Assembly: GCA_016200225.1 (NCBI GenBank)
Contig: JACQFD010000011.1
Location: 100,074-164,073 of the forward strand
Source of the DNA: Planctomycetota bacterium
GTDB taxonomy: Bacteria > Planctomycetota > UBA1135 > JACQFD01
Direction: 5' to 3'
DNA: 64,000 bases
Shown here one piece after another: positions 54,893-63,788 of this stretch (the first letter of the stretch is position 1; every line of letters starts with the position of its first letter). Under the pieces are notes generated by a model. That model ran no database searches. It had not been told where the DNA came from and saw nothing but the letters and a program-made list of their open reading frames with translations. A program made the translations under genes and the position numbers.

Positions 54893-55972
54893 ATGGGCGC
54901 CGCGTCGTACCTGCCGTTTCTGAAGCGCGCGTTCGCGGTCGACGGGCCGCCGGTGCACTTGACATTGTATGTAACCGGCCGTTGCAACGCGCGCTGCCGC
55001 CATTGCTTTCATTGGAAGGAGGTCGACGCGAACGTCGAGGGGCTGCCGCTGCAAGCGATGCAACGAATCGCGAAAACGATCGGCGGCGAATTGTTATGGC
55101 TCGCGTTTGCGGGGGGCGAGCCGTTTCTTCGCGACGATTTGCACGAAATCGCGCGCGCGTTCGAAATTTGCAAACCGCGGCACGTTTCGGTGCCGACGAA
55201 CGCGCTTTCGCGCGCGAAAACGATCGGCGGCGCGGAATTACTATTACAAGCCGCGCCGGATTCATTTGTTAATATATCTGTTTCGTTCGACGGACCGCGC
55301 GACATTCACGATTCGATTCGCGCGACGCCCGGAGGATTTGATAAATCGGTCGAGAATTTTAACGAGTTGAAATCGTTGAAGAAACGCTTCAAAAACCTCG
55401 GCGTGGGCGTCATCTGCACGGTGACGGCGGAGAATCAGAACGAAGCCGCCGGATTTGTAACATGGCTGCGCGAAAATCTCGCGCCCGACAATATAACGAT
55501 CAATCTCGCGCGCGGCGCGCCGCGCGACGCGTCGCTGCTCGCGGTCGATTCGAAAAACTATCGCGCCGCCGTCGACGCCAAATCGCGGGCGCTGCGCGAC
55601 GGATCGCTGCCGTATTTTCAATTCGCGGGTGCGCGCGTCGCCGCCGCCCGCGATTTGATCATGTACGAACAAATCGAACAATACGCTTCGGGCAAACCGA
55701 AGTATTCGCCGTGCCTCGCGGGGCGCGTATCCGCGGTGATTTACGAGGACGGGCGCGTGGCGCCGTGCGAAATTCTTCCCGACGATTTCGGTAATCTAAA
55801 GAATGTCGATTTCGATTTTCAGCGCGTCTGGAATTCGCCGGCGGCGCAATCATTACGAAAGAAAATCTGGGACGAACGCTGCATGTGCACGTGGGAATGT
55901 CAGATGGGGACGAACGTGCTGTTTACGCCCGCGAAGTATCCGAAGTTACTGATGAAAACGCTTTTTCATTAG
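54893..55972 (+). CDS. Radical SAM enzyme with SPASM-like C-terminus
   Basis: 359 residues. The 4Fe-4S motif CNARCRHC (Cys31, 35, 38) is in the expected place; SAM-binding GGEP is in LAFAGGEPFLRDDLHEI; VNISVSFDGPRDIHDSIR is another core strand. The C-terminus has PCLAGRVSAVIYEDGRVAPC and CMCTWEC, typical of SPASM/twitch auxiliary cluster domains. Members modify peptides or install changes in sugars and lipids. With no precursor peptide seen, action on a glycan or lipid carrier is possible. 8 nt after the small membrane protein; 18 nt before a GT2 gene. Confidence 0.88.
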   Translation: MGAASYLPFLKRAFAVDGPPVHLTLYVTGRCNARCRHCFHWKEVDANVEGLPLQAMQRIAKTIGGELLWLAFAGGEPFLRDDLHEIARAFEICKPRHVSVPTNALSRAKTIGGAELLLQAAPDSFVNISVSFDGPRDIHDSIRATPGGFDKSVENFNELKSLKKRFKNLGVGVICTVTAENQNEAAGFVTWLRENLAPDNITINLARGAPRDASLLAVDSKNYRAAVDAKSRALRDGSLPYFQFAGARVAAARDLIMYEQIEQYASGKPKYSPCLAGRVSAVIYEDGRVAPCEILPDDFGNLKNVDFDFQRVWNSPAAQSLRKKIWDERCMCTWECQMGTNVLFTPAKYPKLLMKTLFH

Positions 55973-55990
55973 ATTTACGACAATTAACGA

Positions 55991-57010
55991 ATGCGATTCG
56001 CGATTCTGATTCCCGCGCGCGACGAACTCGCCGCGGTCGAACGTAAAATTAAGAATACGCACGCGCTGCTGCTGCCGCCGTCGCACGAACCTCACATCGC
56101 CGTCTGGATCGACGACCATAGCAATGACGGTTCGCGCGAATGCGCGGAAAAGTGGATTCAACAAATGCCGTCGCGCGGCGATCTTGAGTGGCGCGTGATC
56201 CGCAACACGGGGGCGCCCGGAAAAGCGAATGCGCTCGCGGAGGGTTTTCACGAAGCGGCCGGATTCGAAATTATTATCATGACCGACGCCGACGCGCTCG
56301 TTTCGCCGTCTTCGCCGCTCGCGACGGCGCGCGCGTTCGCGGATCCGCGCGTCGGCGCCGCGACCGGAATGCAACAATACGTCGAGCGCATGGAATTGTT
56401 GCAAACGTCGGGCGACCGCGAGGATTTGTACGATATCGCCTCCGAGGCCGTGCGCGTGCTCGAATCGCGCGCCGGAGCGCTTTTCAGCGTTCACGGGCCA
56501 TGGTTCGCCGTGCGCGCGTCGGCGGGGGCGCGTCCGCGGCCGGGCGTGGCCGCCGACGACCTCGATCTCGCGTTACAGATCCGCAAGCGCGGGTGGCGCG
56601 TCGTCGCGATGCGGTCCGCGGTTTTTTATGAAGTCAAACCGGCGGGCGCGGATTTGTACAATCAACAAATGCGGCGCGCGCGGGCTTATTTCGAGGCCGT
56701 GGATCTGCATTTTCGCGAATGGTTACAATTTCGCCCGCCGGTGCTCGGCGCGCTTCAGTTCTTATTTTATGCATTCGCGCCGCCGCTGCTCGCGCTCCTG
56801 CTGTTCGCGTCGGTCGCGCTCGCGCCGGTCGTTCTATTGCTCAAAACCGGCGACCCGGCGTTCGCGGGAAGCGTGTTATTACTGTTCGCGGCGATCTATC
56901 AAATACCCGCCGCGGCGCGCGTCGTCCGTTACGCCGAAGTCATTCTCCGCGCGCGTCTGTCGCCCGCGCGGGCGGGCGCGGACCGCTGGCGCCCGTTTCC
57001 GCGCGCGTGA
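55991..57010 (+). CDS. GT2 glycosyltransferase with C-terminal membrane helices
   Basis: 339 residues. ILIPARDELAAVERKIKNTH, AVWIDDHSNDGSRE, IMTDADALVSPSSPL (DxD), FSVHGPWFAVRASAG and ADDLDLALQIRKRGWRV (catalytic Asp region) form a GT-A fold of the kind found in processive or membrane-linked GT2 enzymes. Two or three C-terminal helices (LFYAFAPPLLALLLFASVAL, SVLLLFAAIYQIPAAARVV) anchor it. Last plus-strand gene of the glycan region; converges with the SurA-like gene 16 nt later. Confidence 0.88.
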   Translation: MRFAILIPARDELAAVERKIKNTHALLLPPSHEPHIAVWIDDHSNDGSRECAEKWIQQMPSRGDLEWRVIRNTGAPGKANALAEGFHEAAGFEIIIMTDADALVSPSSPLATARAFADPRVGAATGMQQYVERMELLQTSGDREDLYDIASEAVRVLESRAGALFSVHGPWFAVRASAGARPRPGVAADDLDLALQIRKRGWRVVAMRSAVFYEVKPAGADLYNQQMRRARAYFEAVDLHFREWLQFRPPVLGALQFLFYAFAPPLLALLLFASVALAPVVLLLKTGDPAFAGSVLLLFAAIYQIPAAARVVRYAEVILRARLSPARAGADRWRPFPRA

Positions 57011-57026
57011 AATTTAATAATAAATA

Positions 57027-58040
57027 TTAACGAACGAGATTGGCTTCCTGCAACAGCCGTCCTTTATAACTCATAATCTCGCTCGTCGTCGGCTCGCGTT
57101 CGACGAGTTCTTTACGAATCGCGTCGCGCTCCTTTCCAAAGTCGTGCTGCACTTCTTTTGTTATTTCGGCGATGATGAATCCCGACTGGATGCGCACGGG
57201 GCCGACGAGTTTGCCGGCCGCGGTATTTTGTATAATTGCGTCGAATTCGGCGCCGAAAAGCGGCGGATGCGGCGAGTAAAGTCCGACGTCGCCGCCCTGA
57301 ATTTTCGAACGATAATCGTCCGAGTACGCGAGCGCCGCGTTTTTGAAGTCGGTGGCGCCCGTCATCAATTTTTTCATCACGCCCGCCGCTTTTTTTTGCG
57401 CGTCGTCGACTCCTTTATTAAACATGGCCGCGAGTTCCTCCTGCGAACGGTGCGACGTGAGCGAAGGCGTCTCGGGTTCGAAAAGAATCGCGCGAATATA
57501 CAATTCGCGGCCGGATTTTCCATATAAACGTTTGAATTCCGCGTCGGCGTCGGCATCCGTCGTGAGCCGCTTGGTCTTTAAGATTCGCGCGATGAGCATG
57601 TCGGTTTCCTCGTCCCACGCCTGCTCGCGTTTCCACTCCTCGATGGATTTTCCAAAATTAGCGAGTTCTTTTTCTTCGAATAAATCCTTGCGTCCGCGGT
57701 AGCCGCCGGAAATGCGTTCCTCGAGTTTGCGGAGGACCTGCTGTTCGACTTCCTGGGCCGCGACGGAGACTCCATACTGTTTGGCGGTTTCGCGAACGAG
57801 CCGCGCGAGCACGTAATCCTGAATGAACGCGTCGCCGTGAAAACTCTGGAGCCAATCTCCATATTCGGCCCGCGGAATTTCGAGACCGTTAATTTTACAA
57901 TAAACGTTTTTCGGAAGCGGCGTCGTCGCGTGATCGAACAGATGCGTGCGCGGCACGGGGCGCGATTGCGGCGCGAGAGCCGCGGCGGCGCACGGAACCG
58001 AACATATCAATAAAATCGATAATATGCGTTGAAAGGCCAT
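57027..58040 (-). CDS. SurA/parvulin-type peptidylprolyl isomerase, exported
   Basis: 337 residues with a signal peptide (ILSILLICSVPCAAAALA). N-terminal SurA-like chaperone helices (EYGDWLQSFHGDAFIQDYVL; VAAQEVEQQVLRKLEERISG), then a PpiC-like domain starting at LYIRAILFEPETPSL with FKNAALAYSDDYRSKIQGGD and LVGPVRIQSGFIIAEI. This fits a periplasmic folding factor for outer-membrane proteins. Divergence of the parvulin domain from typical sequences is noticeable, so isomerase activity is uncertain. The gap of 28 nt to the upstream TypA gene suggests shared transcription. Confidence 0.85.
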   Translation of the reverse strand: MAFQRILSILLICSVPCAAAALAPQSRPVPRTHLFDHATTPLPKNVYCKINGLEIPRAEYGDWLQSFHGDAFIQDYVLARLVRETAKQYGVSVAAQEVEQQVLRKLEERISGGYRGRKDLFEEKELANFGKSIEEWKREQAWDEETDMLIARILKTKRLTTDADADAEFKRLYGKSGRELYIRAILFEPETPSLTSHRSQEELAAMFNKGVDDAQKKAAGVMKKLMTGATDFKNAALAYSDDYRSKIQGGDVGLYSPHPPLFGAEFDAIIQNTAAGKLVGPVRIQSGFIIAEITKEVQHDFGKERDAIRKELVEREPTTSEIMSYKGRLLQEANLVR

Positions 58041-58068
58041 GGCGTATCCGGCAATGGGAAAATGATTC

Positions 58069-59910
58069 TTATGAAGTCACGCCCGCGCTGCGCTCGACAC
58101 GCCGCCGCTCGCTGCTCGAGAGCAGCCGTTTACGCAGGCGAATGGCTTCGGGCGTCACTTCGACCAATTCGTCGTCGGCGATGTACTCGAGCGATTCCTC
58201 GAGCGTCATTTTCCGCGCGGGTTGGAGACGCACATTCTTTTCGGCGCCCGCCGAACGGATATTTGTTAATTTCTTGGCTTTACAAGCATTCACGACGAGA
58301 TCGTTTTCGTGACAATGCTGTCCGATGATCTGGCCTTCGTAGGCCTGGTCCTGCGGTTCGACAAAATAAATTCCGCGGTCGGAAAGCATCTCGAGCGCGT
58401 ACGCCGAAACCTGGCCCGTCTCGTGCGCGATCAAACTTCCGAACTGCCGCCCCGCGATGTCGCCGCGCTCCGGCTCGTACTTCGAATAGTTATGATGAAT
58501 CGTGCCGTTGCCCTGCGTTAATGTTAATATAGCAGTTCGCGCGCCGATGAGTCCGCGCGATGGAACTGTAAATTCAAGATGCGTAAATTCGCCTTTGCGC
58601 GACATTTCTTTCAATTCGCCGCGGCGCTTGCCGAGATATTCGATCACGCGGCCCATCGAATCGCTCGGGCAGTCGACGACCGCTTCCTCGATCGGCTCGC
58701 ACTTCTTGCCGTTTATTTCTTTATAAATGACGCGCGGCGTCGAAACGCAAAATTCGTAGCCTTCGCGACGCATGTTTTCAATTAAGATTCCAAGGTGCAT
58801 GACGCCGCGACCCGCCGCGCTGAAGGCGTCGGTCGAGTCGGTTTCGCTGACGTGCAGCGCGCCGTCCTGCAGCGCGGCTTTGAACAATCGTTCGCGAATC
58901 TGGCGCGATGTTATAAATTTTCCCGAGCGTCCGGAGAAGGGTCCGTTGTTTACGGAAAACACCATCGAAATCGTCGGTTCGTCGACGGTGATTGCGGGGA
59001 GCTGCTCGGGGAAATCCGGATCGCAAAAGGTGTCGCCGATGCCGACCTCATCGAGTCCGGAAATGCTACAAATATCGCCGGCGCTGACTTCCTCGGCGGG
59101 GAATTTTGATAATCCTTCGAACCACGACAGCGATTTAATTGTACCATCGTGAAACGTGCCCGATGTGTACTCGCGCGAGCCCTGATGCATCACGCGCACG
59201 CGCTGGTTTTGTTTAAATTTGCCGCGGAAAATGCGGCCGATCGCGATGCGCCCGACATAATCGTCATAATCGAGCGTCGATGCCTGAAAAACCGACGTGC
59301 CTTCCGGATCGGCCTCGGGCGCCGGAATATGACTAATTATCGTTTCGAACAACGGCGTCATGTCGACGGCCGGAATGGATGGATCCTTGGTGGCGACCCC
59401 GCCGCGGCCGGATGCGTAAATCGTCGGAAAGTCGAGCGCGTCGTCGGGCGCTTCGAGCGATACGAACAAATCGAAGACCTCGCTCAAAACCTCGTTCGGG
59501 CGCGCGTCGGGGCGGTCGATTTTATTAATAACTACAATTGGTTTTAAGTTATGTTCAAAGGCCTTGCGCAACACGAAGCGCGTTTGCGGCATCGGCCCTT
59601 CGAACGCGTCGACGACGAGAATGCAACCGTCGGCGAGCGAGAGCGTGCGTTCGACCTGGCCGCCGAAATCCGCGTGGCCCGGCGTGTCGACAATATTAAT
59701 TTTAATGCCGTTCCACTTGACGGATGTTACTTTTGCGAGAATTGTAATGCCGCGTTCGCGCTCGATCGGATTGCTATCCATCGCGCAGTCGGCGATCCGC
59801 TGGTTGTCGCGAAACGTGTGCGCGCCCCGGAAAAGCGCATCCACCAGCGTCGTCTTTCCATGGTCGACGTGGGCGATGATTGCAACATTACGAATGGTTT
59901 CGATCTTCAC
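58069..59910 (-). CDS. typA: TypA/BipA ribosome-associated GTPase
   Basis: 613 residues, usual for TypA. G1 [12 protein letters not shown], switch region [12 protein letters not shown]3 [15 protein letters not shown]4 [13 protein letters not shown], then EF-Tu domain II, EF-G-like and C-terminal TypA domains with [20 protein letters not shown] and [24 protein letters not shown] at 59910 just before [15 protein letters not shown] is the best start; the in-frame region to 60147 is low-complexity and unlikely. TypA helps ribosome assembly and stress adaptation. Highly conserved, no oddities. Confidence 0.96.
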   Translation of the reverse strand: MKIETIRNVAIIAHVDHGKTTLVDALFRGAHTFRDNQRIADCAMDSNPIERERGITILAKVTSVKWNGIKINIVDTPGHADFGGQVERTLSLADGCILVVDAFEGPMPQTRFVLRKAFEHNLKPIVVINKIDRPDARPNEVLSEVFDLFVSLEAPDDALDFPTIYASGRGGVATKDPSIPAVDMTPLFETIISHIPAPEADPEGTSVFQASTLDYDDYVGRIAIGRIFRGKFKQNQRVRVMHQGSREYTSGTFHDGTIKSLSWFEGLSKFPAEEVSAGDICSISGLDEVGIGDTFCDPDFPEQLPAITVDEPTISMVFSVNNGPFSGRSGKFITSRQIRERLFKAALQDGALHVSETDSTDAFSAAGRGVMHLGILIENMRREGYEFCVSTPRVIYKEINGKKCEPIEEAVVDCPSDSMGRVIEYLGKRRGELKEMSRKGEFTHLEFTVPSRGLIGARTAILTLTQGNGTIHHNYSKYEPERGDIAGRQFGSLIAHETGQVSAYALEMLSDRGIYFVEPQDQAYEGQIIGQHCHENDLVVNACKAKKLTNIRSAGAEKNVRLQPARKMTLEESLEYIADDELVEVTPEAIRLRKRLLSSSERRRVERSAGVTS

Positions 59911-60154
59911 GGTTTGGGGCGGCGCATGGGGCGGCGAAGTGATTGCGGGTAGAGTCTGAAATTCGGGCGTAAGACAATAATCAAATTTACGAAAAAGGCG
60001 AGGACGCCGTGAGTGTGCGTTGTAAACGCCGAATTTGCAAACGGTTATATGAGCGGTCGAAGGGGGCCGCGCGCGCTCCGTTGAGTCAGGCGGCGCGCGT
60101 TTCCGATGGAAGGAACGACGACAACCCCTTTTCGTTCGCAGGAGCAATTATCCC

Positions 60155-60901
60155 ATGGGTTTCAACGAGCCGACCCGCAGATCCGTTTGGCTATTCTTTG
60201 CATTCCTCATTCTGAGCGCTGGCGCATATGTAACTTATTCGCGCGTCAACGTTCTTGCGGGCGAGCGCGACGGCGAGGGCGCGGCGTCGCACGCGGCGAA
60301 GGGCGAAGAGGAACGGGCGGTGTCGCCGCTCGTTCTGTGGCAGGACATGCTCGAAGGCAATCGCCGGTTCATGCGCGGCTCGCTCGAACCGAAAAGCATT
60401 CTCGGGCGGCGTCAAATGCTCGTGAAAGGCCAGCATCCGAAAATCGCCGTACTCGGCTGCGCCGACAGCCGCGTCGCGCCGGAATTGTTATTTGACAAAT
60501 CGCTCGGCGATCTATTTGTAGTGAGGACCGCGGGTAATATTACAGATCCAATCGCGCTCGGAAGCCTCGAATACGCGGTCGAACACTTACATGTGCGCAC
60601 GCTCCTCGTCCTCGGCCACGAAAAATGCGGCGCCGTCGCGGCCGCCGCGGCGGGACAGGCGATGCCGACGCTGAACTTGGACGCGATTGTAAACAAGATC
60701 ACGCCTGCGCTGCGGAAAGTCGAAAATTGTAACGATCCCGTGGAGCTTGCGATGCGGCAGGTTATTGCCAACGTTCATCAATCGGCAATGTCGATCGTTG
60801 AGGACAGTCCAATTCTAAAGAAAGCGACGGAAGCGCACGAGTTAACAATTACAAAGGCTGTTTATTATTTAGAAAGCGGGGAAGTGAAGAGGTTACAGTA
60901 G
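60155..60901 (+). CDS. Membrane-anchored beta-carbonic anhydrase
   Basis: 248 residues. Residues 11-28 (VWLFFAFLILSAGAYVTYSR region) form a signal anchor; a charged linker (about 35-55) leads to a complete beta-class domain. Zinc and catalytic residues: Cys102, Asp104 and Arg106 in GCADSR, His155 and Cys158 in LGHEKCG; AGN motif at 126-128. It would interconvert CO2 and bicarbonate on the outer face of the inner membrane. Purine-rich leader with GGAGCA near the start. Divergent from typA by 245 nt of mostly open but non-coding sequence. Confidence 0.92.
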   Translation: MGFNEPTRRSVWLFFAFLILSAGAYVTYSRVNVLAGERDGEGAASHAAKGEEERAVSPLVLWQDMLEGNRRFMRGSLEPKSILGRRQMLVKGQHPKIAVLGCADSRVAPELLFDKSLGDLFVVRTAGNITDPIALGSLEYAVEHLHVRTLLVLGHEKCGAVAAAAAGQAMPTLNLDAIVNKITPALRKVENCNDPVELAMRQVIANVHQSAMSIVEDSPILKKATEAHELTITKAVYYLESGEVKRLQ

Positions 60902-61056
60902 GCAACGTCGATATTGTTATTGATATCGATATGTCATTAACGAGAATAGGCCAAAGCGGGCGGCGGGCTCCGCGGCGCGGCGCAGCGGCGATGCTCCGGC
61001 CACGCCCTGTCGCGACCCACACGAAAGCGCGCGGCACACGCCCGGCGGCCGTTTTC

Positions 61057-61165
61057 AGAGTTTCACGCGGAGACGCGGAGAACGCGGAGACAGGCAGAAC
61101 ATACAAATGTTTTTCTTGGATTTCTCCGTGTTCTCCGTGTTCTCCGCGTCTGCGCGTGAAATTCT
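61057..61165. repeat. Inverted repeat with CGCGGAGA arms
   Basis: Two arms of about 30 nt (61062-61091 and 61131-61160) pair at about 27 of 30 positions around a 39-nt spacer. The arms are built from short repeats of CGCGGAGA and its complement TCTCCGCG. Similar units occur as dispersed repeats in many environmental genomes. The gap 60902-61261 otherwise holds GC-rich sequence with no gene seen. Confidence 0.7.
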
Positions 61166-61205
61166 GTGTACGAAATTGGCGAGATCCCATATTCGTTCTT
61201 CTTGC

Positions 61206-61256
61206 TTGACTTCCATAGGGGGGGGGGGGTACATTCGGTAACATTGAATTCAGGAG
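61206..61256 (+). promoter_or_regulatory. Promoter with G12 tract in the spacer, plus RBS
   Basis: TTGACT (61206-61211) and TACATT (61230-61235) match sigma-70 -35 and -10 elements, 18 nt apart. The spacer ends in twelve G (61218-61229). AGGAG (61252-61256) sits 5 nt before the ATG at 61262, one of the few clear Shine-Dalgarno sequences here. Slippage of the G tract would alter the spacing and so promoter strength. Confidence 0.6.
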
Positions 61257-61261
61257 TATCC

Positions 61262-62002
61262 ATGAAGCAAGTCGCTGTAATCCTCACTACACTTGGTGTC
61301 CTCACTGCCGTTGGGCTGACGATTTACGTGACGGCATACGCTGGACCATCTGCGCATAGGGAAAATAACAGGAATTCAAAACCATCTACGAATTCGAATG
61401 TCTCCAAAAGGTTGAAGGACTCGGAAGTTTCGTCCGTTGCGCAATCGAATTTGACCGCATCCGATACGAATCCCGCGTCGCGTTCGGTAGTCATTGGCGC
61501 GTCTTCGGCAAATGAGATCAAACCAGCAGATGAGTCGTTGGATGATCTTTATAAAGTGATCCGCTCAAGAGACATTGATGCGATGTTAAAGAATCGGTTC
61601 GTGAATCCGAATGGCGCGGAACTATCCGACTTGGCGCGCAGCCAACTTCTTCAATTATTAGAAACGAAAGTAAACGCTTGCGAACAGGCGTACACTGCTT
61701 ATCTGGGCCAATTGGATCGTGAAGTAGCGGCTGCGATTAAGGATGGGAGGTGTGAAACATGGGACAGACCATCCGGCGCCGTGCCCGATCCACCGTTGCC
61801 TCCGGGAACGTCCCCCGATGCGATTGTTTCAACGAAGTACGTTCGTACGGATGCAGGCGCGACCGCCTATCGAGTTGCAATTGATCCTACAACCAATCCA
61901 GTTGTGGCTCCGTTCAAAAATAACTATGACACCGCCAAGAGTGATACTTGCAAAAGTGTCGTTTCTTGGATTTCATTAAACGCGAATCACCCAAACAAAT
62001 GA
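61262..62002 (+). CDS. Exported protein of unknown function
   Basis: 246 residues. A signal or anchor segment (VAVILTTLGVLTAVGLTIYV), a Ser/Asn/Thr-rich linker (about 30-80), then a helical part (LDDLYKVIRSRDIDAMLKNR; LARSQLLQLLETKVNACEQA) and a Pro-rich stretch (SGAVPDPPLPPGTSPD). I do not recognise a family. Two Cys in the mature helical part and one near the C-terminus could form disulfides. Its stop overlaps the next start by 4 nt, so the two proteins are probably made together. Composition is more AT-rich than the rest of the window. Confidence 0.7.
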   Translation: MKQVAVILTTLGVLTAVGLTIYVTAYAGPSAHRENNRNSKPSTNSNVSKRLKDSEVSSVAQSNLTASDTNPASRSVVIGASSANEIKPADESLDDLYKVIRSRDIDAMLKNRFVNPNGAELSDLARSQLLQLLETKVNACEQAYTAYLGQLDREVAAAIKDGRCETWDRPSGAVPDPPLPPGTSPDAIVSTKYVRTDAGATAYRVAIDPTTNPVVAPFKNNYDTAKSDTCKSVVSWISLNANHPNK

Positions 62003-62484
62003 GCCCTCTAAGCATGAACAGAAAATCCATCATTCTATTACTATCTATCCTCTCGATTGGGTCGGTCTCCGCCGGCGAGTCTCTGCGCGAGTTGCGTTTT
62101 TCTCGAAGACCGGCGCCTGCGCCGAATGATTGCCTTGCAACAGTAACCGTGGATGTAACAAATCTTGCGACCGGTCAAAGCTGTAGTTTGACTGTACTAA
62201 CTAAATCGAACGGTAACTGTGTAACAGCCGCGAAATGCAAGGCATCTGTTCGCGTTACAATTACAGGGAACTCTACGGATGCCAGCGCATGTTGGATACC
62301 CACCAATGGAAGCGGTCGGCAGTGTGCTTTTGGTACCCCGCCAACGCTAACGTCAAACATCGACCTCGCGGCCTTCTGTCCGAATCTGGGAAATCCAAAC
62401 GCGCAGGAGAACTTCTACTTGTTTAATTCTAATAATGTACAAACGGGTATAGCTACCGTCACGCTCGGTTGCCTTGCATGTTGA
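61999..62484 (+). CDS. Small exported Cys-rich protein
   Basis: 161 residues from the overlapping ATG at 61999 (an ATG at 62014 is also possible). Signal peptide (IILLLSILSIGSVSAG), then a small beta-rich domain with nine Cys: for instance NDCLATVTVDVT, GQSCSLTVLTKSNGNCVTAA, SACWIPTNGSGRQCAFG, AAFCPNL and GCLAC at the end. An extracytoplasmic, disulfide-stabilised fold is likely. No known family recognised. Translationally coupled to the gene at 61262 and under the same G-tract promoter. Confidence 0.72.
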   Translation: MSPLSMNRKSIILLLSILSIGSVSAGESLRELRFSRRPAPAPNDCLATVTVDVTNLATGQSCSLTVLTKSNGNCVTAAKCKASVRVTITGNSTDASACWIPTNGSGRQCAFGTPPTLTSNIDLAAFCPNLGNPNAQENFYLFNSNNVQTGIATVTLGCLAC

Positions 62485-62546
62485 GTTTACTGCCACAAAA
62501 TAAAATTTCAAGTTTAAGAAACTGAGATAAAGGAAACTAAGAAAAA

Positions 62547-62602
62547 GGAGACGGGTCCAATTTTTCAAGTGGTCAGGAAATAGGTCCCGTCCCCGTTTTT
62601 AT
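62547..62602. repeat. REP-like imperfect inverted repeat
   Basis: GGAGACGGGTCC and, about 30 nt later, GGTCCCGTCCCC pair imperfectly, followed by GTTTTT. Sequences of this shape (GGGGACGGG(A/T)CC with an A/T-rich middle) are common as repetitive palindromes near REP-associated transposases in bacteria. May also serve as the terminator of the operon that ends at 62484. No other feature is seen in the 62485-62708 gap. Confidence 0.5.
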
Positions 62603-62708
62603 ACAAGACCGACGACGATTCCGGGGTGCATGCGGAAGCGACGCGAGAAATTGGATTTGATAATGTTTTCCGCGGAATAATCGGCGGGCGATCTCCGGTC
62701 CAAGTGCC

Positions 62709-63788
62709 ATGCCAGAATGGCGATCAAATTTTTATTACAAAAATTGTTTCCTGAGTTTACTGATCGCGGCATTGGCCGCGTGCGCGGCGCCGTCGACGAG
62801 AACGGCGGGGGCCGCGTCGCGATTGAAAGCGTTCAGTCTTCATTATCGTCAATTTCCGCAAGTGATACCGGCGGGAGCGTCGGATCCAACTTATCGCGTC
62901 GACGGAAGCGTTGCGGCGGATCCAGGTGTGAAGGCCGGCCTGACGGTGATTCGATTGGGATACTTTGGAAATCCAAACGGTTCCATGCCCGAACATTCAT
63001 TTGTAGAGTCCGCGACGGTTACGCTCGAACGGTTGCCCGGCGAATTTCGATTGGAGTTTCCCTCGCCAAACGCGCCTACGATTATCATTGTCGACTGCGA
63101 AAATTGCGCGCCGCTTTGTATACAGATACCCGAGAATTCCACCCGCGATTATCATTTGGGCGAATTGCGCGTCGAAACGGGAAGGTCAATTTCCGGTCGT
63201 ATTATGAATGATACAGCCGACTCTCAACGCCTATTCAGTCGCGCGCGCGTGGTTGAGAATACGTGGATCGATCGCTCCAACTCGACACCGACGCTCCTGG
63301 ATTTATTTTTGATAAGAGAGGCTGTCATAAAACGCGAAGCACGGATCGACAGCGATGGAACGTTTTCGATCCGAGGTCTACCCTCAGAAACCGTCCAAGT
63401 CGTAATTCACATACCGGGACTACTGCAGTATACGGTTAACAACGTCAACATTTCCGCGACAGCGGATACCAAACTCGAAAAAATTGTACTTCACAAAGGA
63501 AGTATAATTATCGGGAAAATAGAAGGCGAATGCGATCCTAATGGAGAGTATTGCGTCTACTGCGAATGCATGGACGCCGCGCAACTATCGAGACTCGATC
63601 GTGTGCGTAAACGAGTTGACGTAGTGGACAGTACATTTTGCCTCACGGATCTTCCGGTAGGGCAATATAGAGTTTGCTTGATAAATAAGTATTCGAATGG
63701 GCGCGGGTGTTCCTATGGAAGTCCGTCGTCGAATATTGTTCAAATTGAAAAGCAGGGCTCCGTTTATTATACTTCAATTAAGAAGTAG
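62709..63788 (+). CDS. Lipoprotein with carboxypeptidase-regulatory-like repeats
   Basis: 359 residues. Lipoprotein signal (LSLLIAALAAC). Several Ig-like carboxypeptidase-regulatory segments: GEFRLEFPSPNAPTIIIVDC, RVETGRSISGRIMND, REARIDSDGTFSIRGLPSET VQVV, ILHKG-type GSIIIGKIEGECDPNGEY and STFCLTDLPVGQYRVCLIN. Cys pairs (CENCAPLC; CVYCEC) may bind metal or form disulfides. The DGxFxIxxLP pattern also occurs in the broken gene at 6157. Surface-exposed or periplasmic binding role is likely; no catalytic site is visible. Confidence 0.75.
   Translation: MPEWRSNFYYKNCFLSLLIAALAACAAPSTRTAGAASRLKAFSLHYRQFPQVIPAGASDPTYRVDGSVAADPGVKAGLTVIRLGYFGNPNGSMPEHSFVESATVTLERLPGEFRLEFPSPNAPTIIIVDCENCAPLCIQIPENSTRDYHLGELRVETGRSISGRIMNDTADSQRLFSRARVVENTWIDRSNSTPTLLDLFLIREAVIKREARIDSDGTFSIRGLPSETVQVVIHIPGLLQYTVNNVNISATADTKLEKIVLHKGSIIIGKIEGECDPNGEYCVYCECMDAAQLSRLDRVRKRVDVVDSTFCLTDLPVGQYRVCLINKYSNGRGCSYGSPSSNIVQIEKQGSVYYTSIKK

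Noticed and set aside
59911..60147. Extended N-terminus for TypA
   Set aside because: Low-complexity sequence ahead of a canonical TypA N-terminus; the GTG at 59910 gives the normal length.
62547..62602. Intact REP-associated transposase
   Set aside because: Only the palindrome-like sequence is present; no transposase frame is nearby.
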